Under the pieces are notes generated by a model that worked only from the letters and a program-made list of their open reading frames with translations, was not told the DNA's origin and did no database searches. 64,000 bases of DNA, from NCBI GenBank assembly GCA_030686995.1, contig CM060707.1:83213472-83277471 (forward strand), given 5' to 3'. Made by a program: the position numbers and the translations under genes. Positions 1 through 11,959 of the stretch are shown one piece after another; within the stretch, counting starts at the first letter, position 1; every line of letters starts with the position of its first letter. Origin of the DNA: Artemisia argyi. Taxonomy: Eukaryota; Streptophyta; Magnoliopsida; Asterales; Asteraceae.

Positions 1-201
1 ATCAAAGTTGATTGCGGCAAAGTTTTGGCAAATAGATGTTCCTTCTAGAAAGGATGGATCAATGGTTCTACCTTCGTGAACATAGCGTTTTTCTAATGCC
101 TTAAAGGTTTCTACTTGAACCGGGTTGAGACCTTTGGTCATATGGTGTTTGGGCATGTACTTAAGGGTTTCTTTGTGATCGGATTTTTTTGCGGGAGGCA
201 T
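1..201 (-). CDS. N-terminal fragment of a retrotransposon-type ORF, cut by the window edge
   Basis: An open frame starts with ATG at 201 and runs 67 codons to the window edge without a stop. It begins MPPAKKSDHKETLKYMPKHH, is lysine- and histidine-rich at the start, and then becomes globular (a segment reading ALEKRYVHEGRTIDPSFL). The style resembles the first ORF of plant gypsy/Athila-type elements, but I cannot name a domain with confidence. The upstream DNA (202 onwards) reads like an LTR-retroelement leader and includes a GGTTTCCGCC-containing segment near 930. It could instead be the start of a cellular gene. The true length is unknown because the 3' part lies outside the window. Confidence 0.4.
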   Translation of the reverse strand, partial: MPPAKKSDHKETLKYMPKHHMTKGLNPVQVETFKALEKRYVHEGRTIDPSFLEGTSICQNFAAINFD

Positions 202-2863
202 GTTGATTCCTAGAAAACATAAAATTGTATGTTAATGACTTTTAACAATGTGGATGTTCTAATATGTTCCTATATGCGAAACAATGTGAAGACTTGGTTA
301 TCTTGACTCATTTTGATTCCCAAATTGTTTTGTTATGCACATTTTGTTGTAAAAACAAAAGATAACCAACACTCTCCTAATTGAATGTGTCTTCGATTGA
401 ATGTTCCCGAAAATACATATTAGTTATGTATCCCCTTTAGCATTCAAGAGATAGTATGCAAGTGATGTTTAAATGATGTTTTTCATTTGTTTTAACATTG
501 TGGTGATGAATCATGTTCTAATTTTGGATGCAATCTTGAAGGATAATGCACTTGGTGTGTTTGGCAAATCAAAGTAACAATGAAGAAGATACACTTTTTA
601 ACTAATGAAATAGATAATTGACTAGCCACCAAGTTTTTCATGAATCATGAAGTTTTATGTAAAAGCCCTAAGATTCTAGTTAATGACTGTAAGCAAGAAT
701 GTTATAATTAAATCAAAAATGCAATTGTGATTAGAATACTTACAAAGTTAGTTAGATTGGAAGAGATTGGATTAGAAGCCCTAAAATTCGTGAGGATATG
801 TGTTTTTGAGAGGGTAATGGCTGTTTGAAAGTGGATGATTAAGTTAAGAAGATGTTTGGCTTTGAAGTTAAAAATTAAACAATCTGAGGTTTTGGCAGAC
901 TAGGCGAAACCAAAAAAATGGTTTCCGCCCGTATAGTCTGAAGGTGCCGTGGATTCTGCAGGGAGAAACTTAATAAGAAATTGTCATGATTTTTATGGTT
1001 TTATCCTAACGTTCAAAACTTAAGGTTTTAGGTCTTATGAGTCTTTGACTAAGCCTAGGAATTATGAATGCTTCACATTCAAGAGATTTTGTTAACGCGT
1101 TGATGAAATAGTTAACGTAGAAGACTTTCTTAGTAAAGACGTTCCTCAATGAACAATCTTACTAAGGCGATGATGATGGATCACAATATGTCTATTAAGA
1201 AGCATAATGGATAGAATTGTCGTCGAAGTCGATGCTTCCTTTGTTGAAGGGATAACAATGTATATGAGATGAATTTCGTTGTTGATATGACTTAGCGTAC
1301 TCAAGTGGAGCTTGTTGATGTGCTTCTCCATTCGATAATAATTTGAGAATCTTACGCGTTTTGGAGAATCATTGGGTAAGTAGGTATAAAAGTGCAAGTA
1401 CCACTTGTGCTTTTCTTATCAACTTATTACCGACATAATTCCATTTGTCACACACTATGGCTTCCATTCCCGTTCTTTTGGGATACCATAATCCTAGTTG
1501 TGTAGTACCTTATGATGTATCCAAATAGTCTCAACTAAAGAGTTGTTTTAGGATCTTCTTTAACACGAGCACATAGACGAAAGCTAAACATAATGTTGAA
1601 TCTAAATGTTATGAGAACAAGTAGTCTTCCAAACATTTCTCTATGTTTAGTTTTTACCTACGGATTTACTAATCTCATTCTTGATAAGTCATCAATAACT
1701 TAACCATTGAGAATAAGAGAGCAACTAGGAATGTCTTTAAGTTAAAATCCCTTACTTTTGTGGCTTGCTTTTATTATAAAAAAGTCTTTCAAATATTGAG
1801 ACAATACTCACTTGATTACTTTGAAATATCAATTTTGTTTCACTAGTTGTTTTATTCTAAATTCCAAAAATTGTTTTTTTGTTGAATTTGTTTAGACACA
1901 ACTATGACCTATAAATCAGGTTTTATGACTTATGTCAATTTTACTTGATTCAATGTTTGACTCAAGGTGAGAAGATGTTATTTTGTACTTTTACTCCATG
2001 CTTGTCTTGCCATCATTTGGACTTTCGACTAAGTCATCATCTACCAAAGATGATATCTTAGAAGGAGGAGATTGCTCATTAAATGTTATATTCAACGATT
2101 CCTCGACTCTTTGAGTTTTCTTACTTAAGACACTATGAACTCTATTTATTTTGAAAAATTCCAAGAGGTATAACATCATGAGACTAAGTGTCACCTTTGA
2201 TGTGTAAATCCTAGATGTTGAAAACTCATTTTCTTTCACACATCCTAATATATGCTAATGTGATTTATTTCACCTTGTGTGTTTTATGTGAGATTATCAT
2301 AAAGGAGTGATTGAGGAGAAACACAATTAAAGACTCAAAGTATGATGTTTGAGAAAGTTGTTTAACAAAGGTTTGTTTTGCAAGCAACACAAAAGTGTTA
2401 GACATTTTAACACTTAGGAAATTCTTAGTTAGCTCACTTGTAAGCAAGAGTTGAGTGAGACTCACTCAAGAGTTTTTCGTGTTTATCTCTAGATGGTTAA
2501 AGAACCAAAACACCTTATATCTCCTACTAGTACTAATGACGAAATTCCTTGTTACATAGAGTCTAATCTTAGTTATTACTAATAGCAAGTAAACACTTTT
2601 AGAGTATTACTAATAACACATAATCCTACACATAATGCTGCAAACAAGAGACAATCAAAGCCGAGTTGAAGTAATGCGTACCTTTTAAATTGCATAAAAA
2701 TGCTATCAAGAGGATAAGCACTTCGCGTAAAAACTTGGTTTGACGACACGCTTTGAAACTCAATAACTCATGTATCCAAGAAGGTTAGACAATCATATAA
2801 AAGCATAGAGAATGATAATCTTAATCCTTTTATCATGAATTTCTATTAGAGATTGAATTATCC
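202..2863. other. Non-coding, AT-rich degenerate retroelement DNA
   Basis: No frame longer than about 85 codons and no recognisable domain is present. Around 885-965 there is a segment with a 'gaaacc...ggtttccgcc' arrangement that recurs in diverged form near 17050-17120, 35745-35870 and 36950-37030. This suggests a shared LTR or leader family. The rest, including the boundary with the gag fragment at 2864, shows no feature I can support. Confidence 0.4.
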
Positions 2864-3442
2864 CTAAATCACTCTTCTAGGTTTGATTAATTTTACTTGC
2901 TTTGTTTTATTATTTGATGGTGCTTTTGAGTTAAATCCTAATCCGGTTTTATCTTTAAACAACCTTTGACTCCTCAACAATCTTTCAATAGATTTTGAGC
3001 TTTCATCAAATTTAACTAATAATTTTCCTTTCTTATTTTTATTTTTAATCTCATGTTTGTAATCTAGACATAATTTACATTCTAGATCAATTTCAACATT
3101 ACTCTCAATTCTAGACATTTTATCTTCTAATAAGATTTCCTTTTCAAAGATATTCTTAAAAGATTTTGAAGACTCATTCTTGAAGATAGTTTTTAGGTCC
3201 ATGTTTCATAAACGTTTAGACTCATTTTCTAGTTTAGAAAACTCTAGGATAAATTTATCAAAGCAAAAGTGTTTGGTTTTAAAGTGTACCTTGCTTGATG
3301 TTTTATCTAGTTTATAATTTGCAAGCAAGATTCCTACGAGCTTGACACGAGTAATCACCGGATCATTGTCTTCGTCAACATCTATTTCATTCCAAGATAC
3401 GCAAGCAGGTTCATCAAAACAAACGTACTCATCTTCACTTGT
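2864..3442 (-). pseudogene. Copia gag, 3' part, split from 15512-15962 by an insertion
   Basis: Two minus-strand frames, 3206-3442 and 2864-3202, encode charged, coiled-coil-prone sequence (KLENESKRL, SSKSFKNIFEKEIL). The Cys pair CKLCLDYKHE follows, then KTGLGFNSK, a motif type common downstream of the stalk in plant copia gag proteins. A TGA after KLENESKRL separates the two frames, and a stop at 2864 ends the second. The upstream part of the same gag lies at 15512-15962. If the 3448-15506 insertion and one copy of its target duplication are ignored, the reading frame is continuous across the site. The protein is therefore broken by an insertion plus at least one nonsense change. No protease or pol of this host element is visible to the left, so the 3' part was lost or lies further away. 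Confidence 0.7.
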
Positions 3443-3447
3443 ACCTT
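3443..3447. repeat. Target-site duplication ACCTT, left copy
   Basis: ACCTT directly precedes the TGTAGGACC end of the inserted copia element. The identical ACCTT follows its other end at 15507-15511. Five bases is the usual duplication length for Ty1/copia integration. Confidence 0.85.
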
Positions 3448-3868
3448 TGTAGGACCTTAGAAATATCAACTTTAACACAAATATAAGCACTAGAAGAAGG
3501 AAAGATGAAGAGAAGATGGTGACTTGATGTATGTATATGTAATTCGTGTATATGTAGAAAGAGAGATGAAATATGAGAGCTTTTATTCAAGAAAACACAC
3601 ACAAATACACACACAAGCACACACCTCAAATGAGTCTTTGAGGTGTTTAAATAGTAAGATACATGAGATGCCCTATGGGCTTTCTATGGGCTTGGGCTTG
3701 GACTTGGTTACATGATAAGATAACAAGGCTTATGAAACATAGCACATAACATATTAGCTTGCCAAGTCCAAAGCCCAATGACTAAACTATTACTAATCTT
3801 AACAAACGACACAGAGTTACAATATGAGAATGACCATCACTTTAATATATATATTTTTAATGCTAACA
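3448..3868 (-). repeat. 3' LTR of the copia element (421 bp)
   Basis: In element orientation it starts TGTTAGCATT right after the polypurine tract and ends GGTCCTACA next to the ACCTT duplication. A TATA-like TATTTAAA lies at the complement of 3646-3653. The U5 part contains CA-rich microsatellite sequence (complement of 3597-3622). This is the only full-length LTR of the element. Confidence 0.85.
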
Positions 3869-3880
3869 ATCTCCCCCTAA
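3869..3880 (-). other. Polypurine tract
   Basis: The minus-strand sequence TTAGGGGGAGAT sits immediately upstream of the LTR start TGTTAG. This is the expected plus-strand priming site. The same GGGGGAGAT tract borders the LTRs at 45242 and 54462. Confidence 0.85.
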
Positions 3881-6434
3881 GGGGTGGTCATTCGAATGAT
3901 GCTCCACGTGAGTGGGTCTTCCGTGTTCTTTGTCTTTAACTTTGTGTGTCGTTGTAGAATAGTCTTTAGTCTTTGTTCCTTCATGCTTTGTGATCTTTGA
4001 TAACTGATTTTTCATTGTTCTTTGTTCCTTTGTGATGTGGAGTTATCTGCCTTTCGTCACTTCTGCGTCTGTGGTGGTTGTTCGCCATTCCAACATGCTC
4101 ATACATCTTTGGACTTTGATATTCATATGCACGTAGTTCCCTTTCTTTCACTTTGATCTTTAGTCTTTATACTTTGTAGATTCTTCTTTTTGGCGTAGAA
4201 TCGTTCTTTGAACTTTGTGTTGTACAGATCTTTGAGGGAGCTTTCTTTAACTTCCAGATGTATGTATGAGCATGTGGAATCTGTCGCCATGGAGATGAAG
4301 TGTCCCTGCATATAAACAGTTAGCAATAAAACATCCGGTACTTACAGATAAGAATTAGAGATCGTCAACAGCATAGTGTGAAGACTCCTTCTAACCCTTA
4401 CCAAGGCCGTTCCCATGTCAGATACTCTCGAGAGAGCTTACAAGACCTACTTAGTAGCTCAATGACTGGGTGAGTCGCTGGGGATCACTCCACGACTGTA
4501 GACCGTTTGAAACCACCGCGAACACTAAGCGTAACCCATAAAGAATTACCGAAGTGACCTGCTGTCAGGGCTGTTTGATGTTGACCCTGGCAGGAGTTTC
4601 CATTCAATCATTGAGAATCACAAAAGTGAATCCTCTCATAAATGTTCTGGCAGATTGCTAAGATCTGCGTAGGACTCTTAAGTTTATATCTGGCGTCCTT
4701 AATGATGAACAACCAGTGTAGAAGTATCATGTGTTCCTATGAGATCTTTTGATGAATCTCGGGGCTCTAGACTCGATAAGTGCACATTTGGTTTCCTATG
4801 CGGAGATTAGGGAGAGGTCTCCTGCTTCAATATCAACCATCTCTAAGAGACAGGTCGATAGATTACACCGGTTCCCCGTGAGAATGAAACAAGCTCTTTT
4901 AAGAGAACTTGAGTGGTTAAGAAGGTTTAGTGCAGTGCGTCACTGGGTCCATGATGTCTTTGTCTTCAATACTAGTGTCACCTTAGTAACAACCAGTAGC
5001 ATATGAGTTGAACCCGGTGTCTGCCCTAAGGTTGAACATTTGGAGGGCTATTTCTTTTCACCCTTTTTCACATCATTTCTTTTTAATTCTTCAACCCCTT
5101 CTTTCTCCTTTCTCATTTTCTCCTTTTTTCAATCATACCTAAGGACTTCTAATTCTACTCTATTGGAATTGTCCTTGGGTAGATCCCTCCGGCTCTGGCG
5201 GATCATAGGACGGTTTTTCCTAACCTTAGTCACCTTATAACTCCATGACTATCCTATAATTGCCATAAAACCTTTTTGTGAAAATCTCTCAAAGTGTTTA
5301 TGATAATGAAACACTTTGTTGTTACCACTTTGAGAGTTTTGCAGCTTTTGAAGGACTCCCCCTTCACATGTGCTCATGAATATTTAAGAAATTTGCACAT
5401 GCGAGAGGAGTTTGCACTTTTGAATTGATCCACTTTCAGTGAACATGACCGATTCGAGACACGCTTACATCACTAGTTAGACTAGCTTGAAGTTATTACC
5501 CGTCCTGGTCAAGTCCAAAGAAAGTCTCTCGATACGGTACATTCTACTCAGACAAGTCCTATTCGAGACACGCTTACATCACTAGTTAGACTAGCTTGAA
5601 ATTATTACCCGTCCAGGACAAGTCTTTTCGATTACTGACATTTTAAGCTTCGTCAATTCATTGGTACTTACTGAGTCGAGCTCTTCTGAGATTCAGCCAC
5701 AATCTTAAACATCTTTGATCACATTTTAATCATGTCTTCTCCCCCTCAAAAATAGCATATCGTGATATTTTTGATATCAACGGATTAATAAAAGCTTTTT
5801 GGAGAGAAAGACAGATTTGATTTTGCATGAAATCGGAACATTTTAGTTTTTTATACTCCCCCTTAATGATAGCACATTTAAAATCAATTAAGGGTTTTGA
5901 GGGAGTTATCTTGAGCACTCATTTTGAGAGATTTTGAGAAATCTTTTGAACAATCTTGAAAAAGTGCTCAAGAATTTTGTTTTGAAAACAAGTTTATGCT
6001 TGAAATCTTTTTCGTTTGTTTAGACTCGAACTTTTTGAAAAAGAGTTCGTCATTGAACGTACGAGTCCTTGATTTGAAAATAATCAGAAGTCATTGTTCG
6101 GGTCCGGGTTTCGTACTGATGTATACGAAAGCCATAGTGAAGAAAATTTTGAGAAACGACATGTTTTAGAAAAACATTTTAAAGAACTCCCGCTCAAGCA
6201 TCTGTACATGTCCGTATCATTGTTGAATGACATTTCTAGAAACGTACAGAATATTGATTTATACGAGAGACATGTCGTGAGAAGAATATTTTTGGATTTT
6301 TTGATTTTATATTGTTTTTGTATTTTTTGAAAATTTTATATTTTTGTATTTTGTTTTTGTTGGTTTTTCAAATTTTGTATTTTGTTTTTTTTTTTTCAAA
6401 AATATTTACAGCGAAGCGATTTTGAAAACTTTTT
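3881..6434 (-). other. Long non-coding 3' region between pol and LTR, conserved among copies
   Basis: About 2.55 kb separates the pol stop from the polypurine tract, with no long ORF on either strand. Collinear copies occur at 45242-47787 (minus), 51911-54462 (plus) and, partly, 60325-61660 (plus), with a more diverged version at 55119-57461 (minus). It contains a hairpin CTGTCAGGG/CCCTGGCAG (4563-4591), a second GCAGAT/ATCTGC hairpin (about 4653-4672), two spaced copies of a TTCGAGACACG block (5453 and 5562), and several CTCCCCCT tracts that look like extra polypurine tracts on the minus strand (near 5351, 5741, 5857). Some copia lineages carry an env-like ORF here, but none is present. Confidence 0.75.
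5453..5630. repeat. Duplicated block in the 3' non-coding region
   Basis: A roughly 60-bp block beginning TTCGAGACACGCTTACATC starts at 5453 and again at 5562, a period of 109 bp. The same pair with the same 109-bp spacing is found at 46810/46919 and in the other copies of the region, so the duplication predates their dispersal. Confidence 0.8.
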
Positions 6435-9400
6435 TCAAGAAGATTCGAGAAGACGTTCTAGCTCCTCAGGAGTTAGGCTTCGCATGCCAATTCGTCGAAC
6501 TAAATAGTCAAACCGTTCTTTTGGAAGGGCTTTAGTAAATAGATCGGCTAGTTGATAATCAGTCTTAACGAAAAATAATTCAACAGTACCCTCTTCCATG
6601 TGTTCTTTGATGAAATGGTAGCGGACTTTGATATGCTTCATCTTAGAGTGATGTACGGGATTGCACGAGATGGCTATGGCACTTTTTGAGTCACAATACA
6701 TAGGTATTCTGTCAAAAGTAAAGCCATAATCTGTGAGCTGTGTCCGCATCCATAGAACTTGGGCACAACACGCAGATAGAGACACATACTCGGCTTCGGC
6801 GGTTGATAGCGCAGTACAGTCCTGTTTCTTTGAAGACCAGCTTACAAGCTTTTCACCCAAAAATTGTGCTCCACCTGATGTACTCTTTGCTGTAACTTGA
6901 TCACCAGCATGGTCTGCATCTGAAAATGCTGTTAGATTAAACCCTGAATCCTTCGGATACCAAAGTCCCAAGTTAATGGTGCTTCGTAGGTACCGAAAGA
7001 TCCGTTTAACCTCTTTGAGGTGAAGTTCGGTAGGCTTTGCCTGAAACCGTGCTAATAAACATACAGCAAATTGAATATCTGGTCGGCTAGCAGTTAGGTA
7101 CATGAGAGAACCGATCATGTTCCGATATTTCTTCGGATCGATAGGTTTCCCAAACAAATCAACACCTATTTTTGGTGAAGTGACCATTGGTGTACCAACA
7201 GAATCACAATTTTCCATTCCATGTTTTTTCAAAATCTCTATCGTATATTTAGCTTGATTGATAAAAATGCCACGAGGGGATTGATGTATTTGTAAACCAA
7301 GAAAGAATTTTAGTTCCCCCATCATGGACATTTCAAATTTGCTTTTCATGAGATTTTCAAAATGTTTTGAATGGTTAGGATTGGTTGATCCAAAAATTAT
7401 GTCGTCCACGTAAATTTGAACGATCAAAATGTCATCTTTGAATTTTTTGATAAACAAGGTGTCATCAGCCGTTCCTTTTGTGAAATTGTTTTTGAGCAAG
7501 AAAGATGATAGTTCATCATACCACGCTCTTGGAGCTTGTTTTAAACCATAAATTGCTTTCTTAAGCTTGTAGACGTAGTCTGGATGATCTCTGTCGATGA
7601 ATCCCTCTGGCTGACTCACATACACTTCTTCTTTCAGAGTTCCATTCAAGAAAGCTGTCTTAATGTCCATCTGATAGACTGTGACGTTTTTGTGAGCTGC
7701 ATAGGCTAAGAAGATCCGGACTGCTTCAAGTCTAGCTACAGGCGCGAATGATTCCTCGAAATCTATCCCTTCTTCTTGTGGATAACCTTTAGCCACGAGA
7801 CGAGCTTTGTTGCGAATAACAGTCATTTCCTCATCCAGTTTGTTCTTCCACAACCACTTGAGATCAAGAACACATTTATCAAGTGGTCGTTCAACAAGTT
7901 CCCAACTATCATGTAACAGGTATTGAAGAAATTCCTCCTGCATCGCTTCAATCCAAGGGTTTTCTGCCATTGCTTCCCGAATGTTCTTTGGTTCTTTGAG
8001 GCTGATTGAGCAAACGTAAATGCACAATTCGAGATCGGTGGCAAGTTGTCTCCTTGTCTGAACTGGCTTTGAAGGTTCACCAATAATATGTTCTATTGGA
8101 TGGTCTTTTGTCCATTGAAACGTAGAAGGGTACCTTGGGTGTAACGAATGTGTGTTAGATGGTTCTTGTAACCTTGAAGAAGATTCAGCAGAGTCTGTTG
8201 CAAACGGGTTTTCAAATACTTCTTCTTCTTCTTCTAACGTAACATCGTTTGAATTATTTGTTGGTTCTTCTTGAAAATTTGCATTTTGGTTTTGCTCATC
8301 AACTCTTGGTATGTCAGTTTCAAGTACTGGAGTTGCTTGAGTAGATGTAGATGATGTTGATGTAGTTGGTGCTTCAGCTTCGATTGTGGTAGATGCATCC
8401 GGTGGTGGTGGTGGTGGTTGATGGTTTTGAGCGGGTGCAGCGGAATTTTGTTGAGATGCATTTGTCGAAGGTCCACCATAATATTCATCAAACATTAACT
8501 CGAAGTAATTTTCCAGTTCTTGTTCTGAAGGTTTATCCGTGTTTGTTGACTGAGCTCCTTGAGGCACGAGTCCTGAACTGATGTGTCCAGAAGTCTGCTG
8601 GTTTGGTGCGGGTCCTAATCTGTTTTGATTAGAAGCCATCGGATTAAGCGCGGGTTCTAGAGCGTATCTCTCAGAAGCCATCTGTGAAATCTCGTCAAAC
8701 TTCACATTCATCGTCTCCATTATCTTTTTCGTCCTTCTATTATACACCATGAATGCCCTCGAGTTTTCTGAATATCCAATGAAGATTCCAATATCACCCT
8801 TAGCTTTTAACTTTCCTAGATCTTCTCTATCATTCGTCGGATAGCACAAAGCGCCAAATACGTGAAGATAAGAGATGTCAGGTTTACGGTTGTTCACTAG
8901 CTCATATGGGGTTTTATTGAATCTCGGATGGACTAGGGATCGGTTTTGAGTAAAACAAGCAGTGGCTACAGCATCAGCCCATAAGAATAGTGGTGCACTA
9001 GAAAAAATCAGCATTGTGCGAGCAGCTTCCACAAGAGTTCGGTTTCTTCTTTCAACTACCCCATTCTGCTGTGGAGTTCTAACAACTGATGTTTGATGTG
9101 TAATTCCAACATCTTCGAGGTAGGTTCTTAACTCCTGATTAGTGAATTCTGTGCCATTATCTGTTCTTACAATCCTTACTGGAGCTTGAAGTAGAACTTG
9201 AATACGCTTCAGAAAGGTGATGATGATGCCTAGTGCTTCGTCTTTTGATCTCAAAAACTTTACCCAAGTATATCTTGAATAATCATCAACAATAACAAGA
9301 ATATACTTCTTCCCATTAATGCTTTCAACTCTCATTGGGCCACATAAGTCCATGTGCAACATATGTAACCTTGCTTCCGAACTAGGTACGGTTTTGGGTT

Positions 9401-9911
9401 TATATGATGCTCTTTTGCTTTTTCCTTGTTCGCATGATGGACAAAGGTGTTCCTTGGTGTATTTGAACTTAGGAAGTCCGGTGACGATGTTGTCTTTGGC
9501 TAACTTGTTGATCGTGTCGAAATTGAGATGGGATAATCTTCTATGCCACAGCCAGGACTTAGTTTCGGTTGCCTTTGTCATAAGACAAATTGGTGATGTA
9601 GAAGCCATTTGGTTGATGTCGATAGCATACAAGTTTGTACCACGATTACCGGTTAAAAGATCATCACCAACCAAATTTCTTATAAAAACTGTGTTTCTCC
9701 TGAATGCAACTTCTAAATCTGCATCACAAAACTGCCCGACTGAAAACAAGTTGTGTCCCAACCCTTCGACATAGTAAACTCGAGTGATTAAAAAATTCTC
9801 AAACCGAAGATCTCCATAACCCAGAATAGCTGCTACATGATCATTTCCAAAGCGTACAGTTCCCATAAATTTCCAGACGAAATTGATCAGCAGCTTTAAA
9901 TTCCCGGTCAT
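6435..9911 (-). CDS. pol: Copia pol polyprotein: protease end, integrase, reverse transcriptase, RNase H
   Basis: The frame gives 1158 aa from the first ATG, but it is open further upstream and encodes the aspartic-protease signature [11 protein letters not shown] just before that Met (about 9912-9944). So the ATG is not the real protein start. The pre-integrase zinc finger has H123, H128, C157 and C160. The integrase triad is D188, D251 (TDNGTEF) and E287. A low-complexity linker starts at about residue 411 ([10 protein letters not shown]). The RT has the YVDD box at residues 834-837, and RNase H follows (SDADHAGDQ, then [11 protein letters not shown]). The C-terminus is [13 protein letters not shown]. 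No internal stop is present, so the enzymes look intact. Expression would depend on reading through from the gag-linker frame, which is offset by one base, and on a promoter this copy lacks. Confidence 0.93.
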   Translation of the reverse strand: MTGNLKLLINFVWKFMGTVRFGNDHVAAILGYGDLRFENFLITRVYYVEGLGHNLFSVGQFCDADLEVAFRRNTVFIRNLVGDDLLTGNRGTNLYAIDINQMASTSPICLMTKATETKSWLWHRRLSHLNFDTINKLAKDNIVTGLPKFKYTKEHLCPSCEQGKSKRASYKPKTVPSSEARLHMLHMDLCGPMRVESINGKKYILVIVDDYSRYTWVKFLRSKDEALGIIITFLKRIQVLLQAPVRIVRTDNGTEFTNQELRTYLEDVGITHQTSVVRTPQQNGVVERRNRTLVEAARTMLIFSSAPLFLWADAVATACFTQNRSLVHPRFNKTPYELVNNRKPDISYLHVFGALCYPTNDREDLGKLKAKGDIGIFIGYSENSRAFMVYNRRTKKIMETMNVKFDEISQMASERYALEPALNPMASNQNRLGPAPNQQTSGHISSGLVPQGAQSTNTDKPSEQELENYFELMFDEYYGGPSTNASQQNSAAPAQNHQPPPPPPDASTTIEAEAPTTSTSSTSTQATPVLETDIPRVDEQNQNANFQEEPTNNSNDVTLEEEEEVFENPFATDSAESSSRLQEPSNTHSLHPRYPSTFQWTKDHPIEHIIGEPSKPVQTRRQLATDLELCIYVCSISLKEPKNIREAMAENPWIEAMQEEFLQYLLHDSWELVERPLDKCVLDLKWLWKNKLDEEMTVIRNKARLVAKGYPQEEGIDFEESFAPVARLEAVRIFLAYAAHKNVTVYQMDIKTAFLNGTLKEEVYVSQPEGFIDRDHPDYVYKLKKAIYGLKQAPRAWYDELSSFLLKNNFTKGTADDTLFIKKFKDDILIVQIYVDDIIFGSTNPNHSKHFENLMKSKFEMSMMGELKFFLGLQIHQSPRGIFINQAKYTIEILKKHGMENCDSVGTPMVTSPKIGVDLFGKPIDPKKYRNMIGSLMYLTASRPDIQFAVCLLARFQAKPTELHLKEVKRIFRYLRSTINLGLWYPKDSGFNLTAFSDADHAGDQVTAKSTSGGAQFLGEKLVSWSSKKQDCTALSTAEAEYVSLSACCAQVLWMRTQLTDYGFTFDRIPMYCDSKSAIAISCNPVHHSKMKHIKVRYHFIKEHMEEGTVELFFVKTDYQLADLFTKALPKERFDYLVRRIGMRSLTPEELERLLESS

Positions 9912-11959
9912 GTGCTTGGAGCAACCCGAGTCGACGATCCAAAGACATATTTCGATAACCTGCCAAGAACAGAAGAGTTTGGATTTGGAAACCGTTTTGA
10001 ATTTGGTTCCGTGGGGTTATGAGTAAAATCAGAATCACACTCATAGACAGTTGCTACTTGTTTAGCTTGAGTTATTTCTAATTTGCCGTTCTGAAGAGTG
10101 AACTCTTTACCCGTTGGTATCCACATACAAAACTTAAGGTAGTTCCTAGGCATTCGACTAATAGTGGTAGTCCTAAATCGTGCAACTAGTCGTTCTATAG
10201 ATCTGGATCTAGCACTAGGTCTTTTTGGAACATTCTTCTGTTCAGGCGTAACATTCACATTCTTAGAAACACATTCATCATGAACATCATTAATTAAACA
10301 TTTCTTGCATATTAAACAAACAGAGTCATTACATGCATTAGAAACAGTACGTTCGACATTACATTCAGATGAAACATGTTTCTTATTACAAAGCGATAAA
10401 TTCCTAGGGTGTTCTTCTACTTCTTCAACTTTATTCTTGCTACTACTCGTAGAGACATGCGAGACTCTATTGTTCCTTGTATTGCTCTTAGGCTTTAGTC
10501 TGCTGCTCCTAGAGGTGCTTTCTAATCCTATAGAAGGTAAGGCACACACATTAGGATTTATATTGTTGTCCTTTTTAGCATCCCTAGATTCTTTAGAATT
10601 AGCCTTTATGCACTTATCATTTGTCTTAGATGTTGAGGCAAACGCACTAGTGGGACTAATCCTAAAAAGGCCAGGTGCTAACACTTTAGGAGTTTCGACA
10701 ACCGCTTTTCCTTTATCAACAATCTTAACATTTTCATTTTTCTTAGGCAAGGGTATTGGAGTGACTGGTTTTGTCAAATCCTTTTTCTCATCGACTTTAG
10801 GAGCAAACCTTGAAATTGACATTTTTGGTTTTTGAACCGTGTTTGAAACATTTGGTTTCTCCGAAGTCAATGGTTTTGCAAACTTAGTTTCCTCACCCTT
10901 TCCTTTTTGACTTTCAAGCTGAGCCCTCAAAAGATCATTTTGCTCTTTCATTTTCTTTAAGTCACGCTCATACGACAATTTGTCATACTTGCATTCTTCC
11001 TTTTTCCGATCAAGTTGTTTAAAATATGACACATTTTCTTTTTCAAGCTTTATAAGAGCATTTTCATATTTTGAAACAATTGCGGAGGTCTCAACTCTTA
11101 GTCGTTCATCGTCTTGAACAGAATATGTTTGTAAAATGATGGACATAATGTCAGTGGTCATAACAGCTTCGAAGAGAGAATCATTTAGGTTTTCCGAAAC
11201 AATCATGTTTTCACGAATATCATTAGCTTCGGTTACCAGGGATTTGTGGTCCTTGACAAAGTCGGCCGTTTCTTTTAAGAAAGCTTGTTCAAAATTTTTT
11301 ACACTCGCGCTGATGTTATTCAGTGGAATAGTAATTTCGTTTTGAAACACCTTTTTCTGTTCGATGTGAAAACTAGAATGCCAGTTGTTAATATCGATGG
11401 AAGTTTTAGATTTAACAATTTTTTGAAGTTCTTGAATTCTCATTTTAACTTCATCGAGAATGTTTCTAGCCTCACTTGTTTTAAAAGTGTTGTTAGAGGA
11501 CATTTGTTCTAATTTAGAGAGAGATTTGGAAACAACTTTCTTTTTAGACAAGAATTTCGCAAATGGCCGTTTAATGGAAAACACAGACGGTTCTGTTTGT
11601 GGAACAAAAGTGATTCCCGAAAGTTTGTTCAATTTGTTGTAATCAATGGGTTTCAAATCCTTTTGTTTCATTTTATTAACGCTCTCTTCGACATGTTCAA
11701 TCGTTAGCACAGAATCCCGAACGACGGGAGGATCATGTTTGGTATAAATCACATTACCATTGTACAAAACATTCTGTTCTTGCTGAGCTTTCTTGAGATT
11801 ACAAGGGGTGTTGTTACCAAGAGCCATTTTATGTTTCGTATGGTAAATCGGATGAATTTGATTTGAAATCATTTTCATTGTTTGACTCGACTGACCCGAC
11901 TTAACCACTAATTCCTCTAAATGAGCAATCATGTGTTCTGACTCTACGATTTCTTCCAA
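9908..11959 (-). CDS. Copia gag-linker ORF, in a separate frame between gag and pol
   Basis: The 2.05-kb open frame overlaps the gag end by 16 bases and the pol start by 4. It has no good ATG at its left edge (the first codon shown here is TTG) and should be read as part of the gag-pol polyprotein. It is lysine- and serine-rich with long coiled-coil stretches ([20 protein letters not shown]) and a Cys-rich segment [16 protein letters not shown]. It ends in the segment preceding the protease. Both borders need a -1 shift (gag to linker, linker to pol). I see no classic slippery heptamer at either border, so two indels in one ancestral continuous frame are more likely than programmed shifts. 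Its function is probably structural (the gag stalk or spacer). Confidence 0.75.
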   Translation of the reverse strand: MEEIVESEHMIAHLEELVVKSGQSSQTMKMISNQIHPIYHTKHKMALGNNTPCNLKKAQQEQNVLYNGNVIYTKHDPPVVRDSVLTIEHVEESVNKMKQKDLKPIDYNKLNKLSGITFVPQTEPSVFSIKRPFAKFLSKKKVVSKSLSKLEQMSSNNTFKTSEARNILDEVKMRIQELQKIVKSKTSIDINNWHSSFHIEQKKVFQNEITIPLNNISASVKNFEQAFLKETADFVKDHKSLVTEANDIRENMIVSENLNDSLFEAVMTTDIMSIILQTYSVQDDERLRVETSAIVSKYENALIKLEKENVSYFKQLDRKKEECKYDKLSYERDLKKMKEQNDLLRAQLESQKGKGEETKFAKPLTSEKPNVSNTVQKPKMSISRFAPKVDEKKDLTKPVTPIPLPKKNENVKIVDKGKAVVETPKVLAPGLFRISPTSAFASTSKTNDKCIKANSKESRDAKKDNNINPNVCALPSIGLESTSRSSRLKPKSNTRNNRVSHVSTSSSKNKVEEVEEHPRNLSLCNKKHVSSECNVERTVSNACNDSVCLICKKCLINDVHDECVSKNVNVTPEQKNVPKRPSARSRSIERLVARFRTTTISRMPRNYLKFCMWIPTGKEFTLQNGKLEITQAKQVATVYECDSDFTHNPTEPNSKRFPNPNSSVLGRLSKYVFGSSTRVAPST

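Noticed and set aside
8393..8581. Valine-rich plus-strand frame (MHPVVVVVV)
   Set aside because: Antisense of the proline-rich linker in pol. The same shadow recurs at 49126 and 58181.
9319..9774. 151-codon plus-strand frame inside pol
   Set aside because: Antisense to the integrase and pre-integrase coding sequence. No domain of its own.
10305..10835. 176-codon plus-strand frame antisense to the copia gag-linker
   Set aside because: It mirrors the lysine/serine-rich coding strand as Leu/Phe-rich sequence. The minus strand has the domain-bearing ORF.
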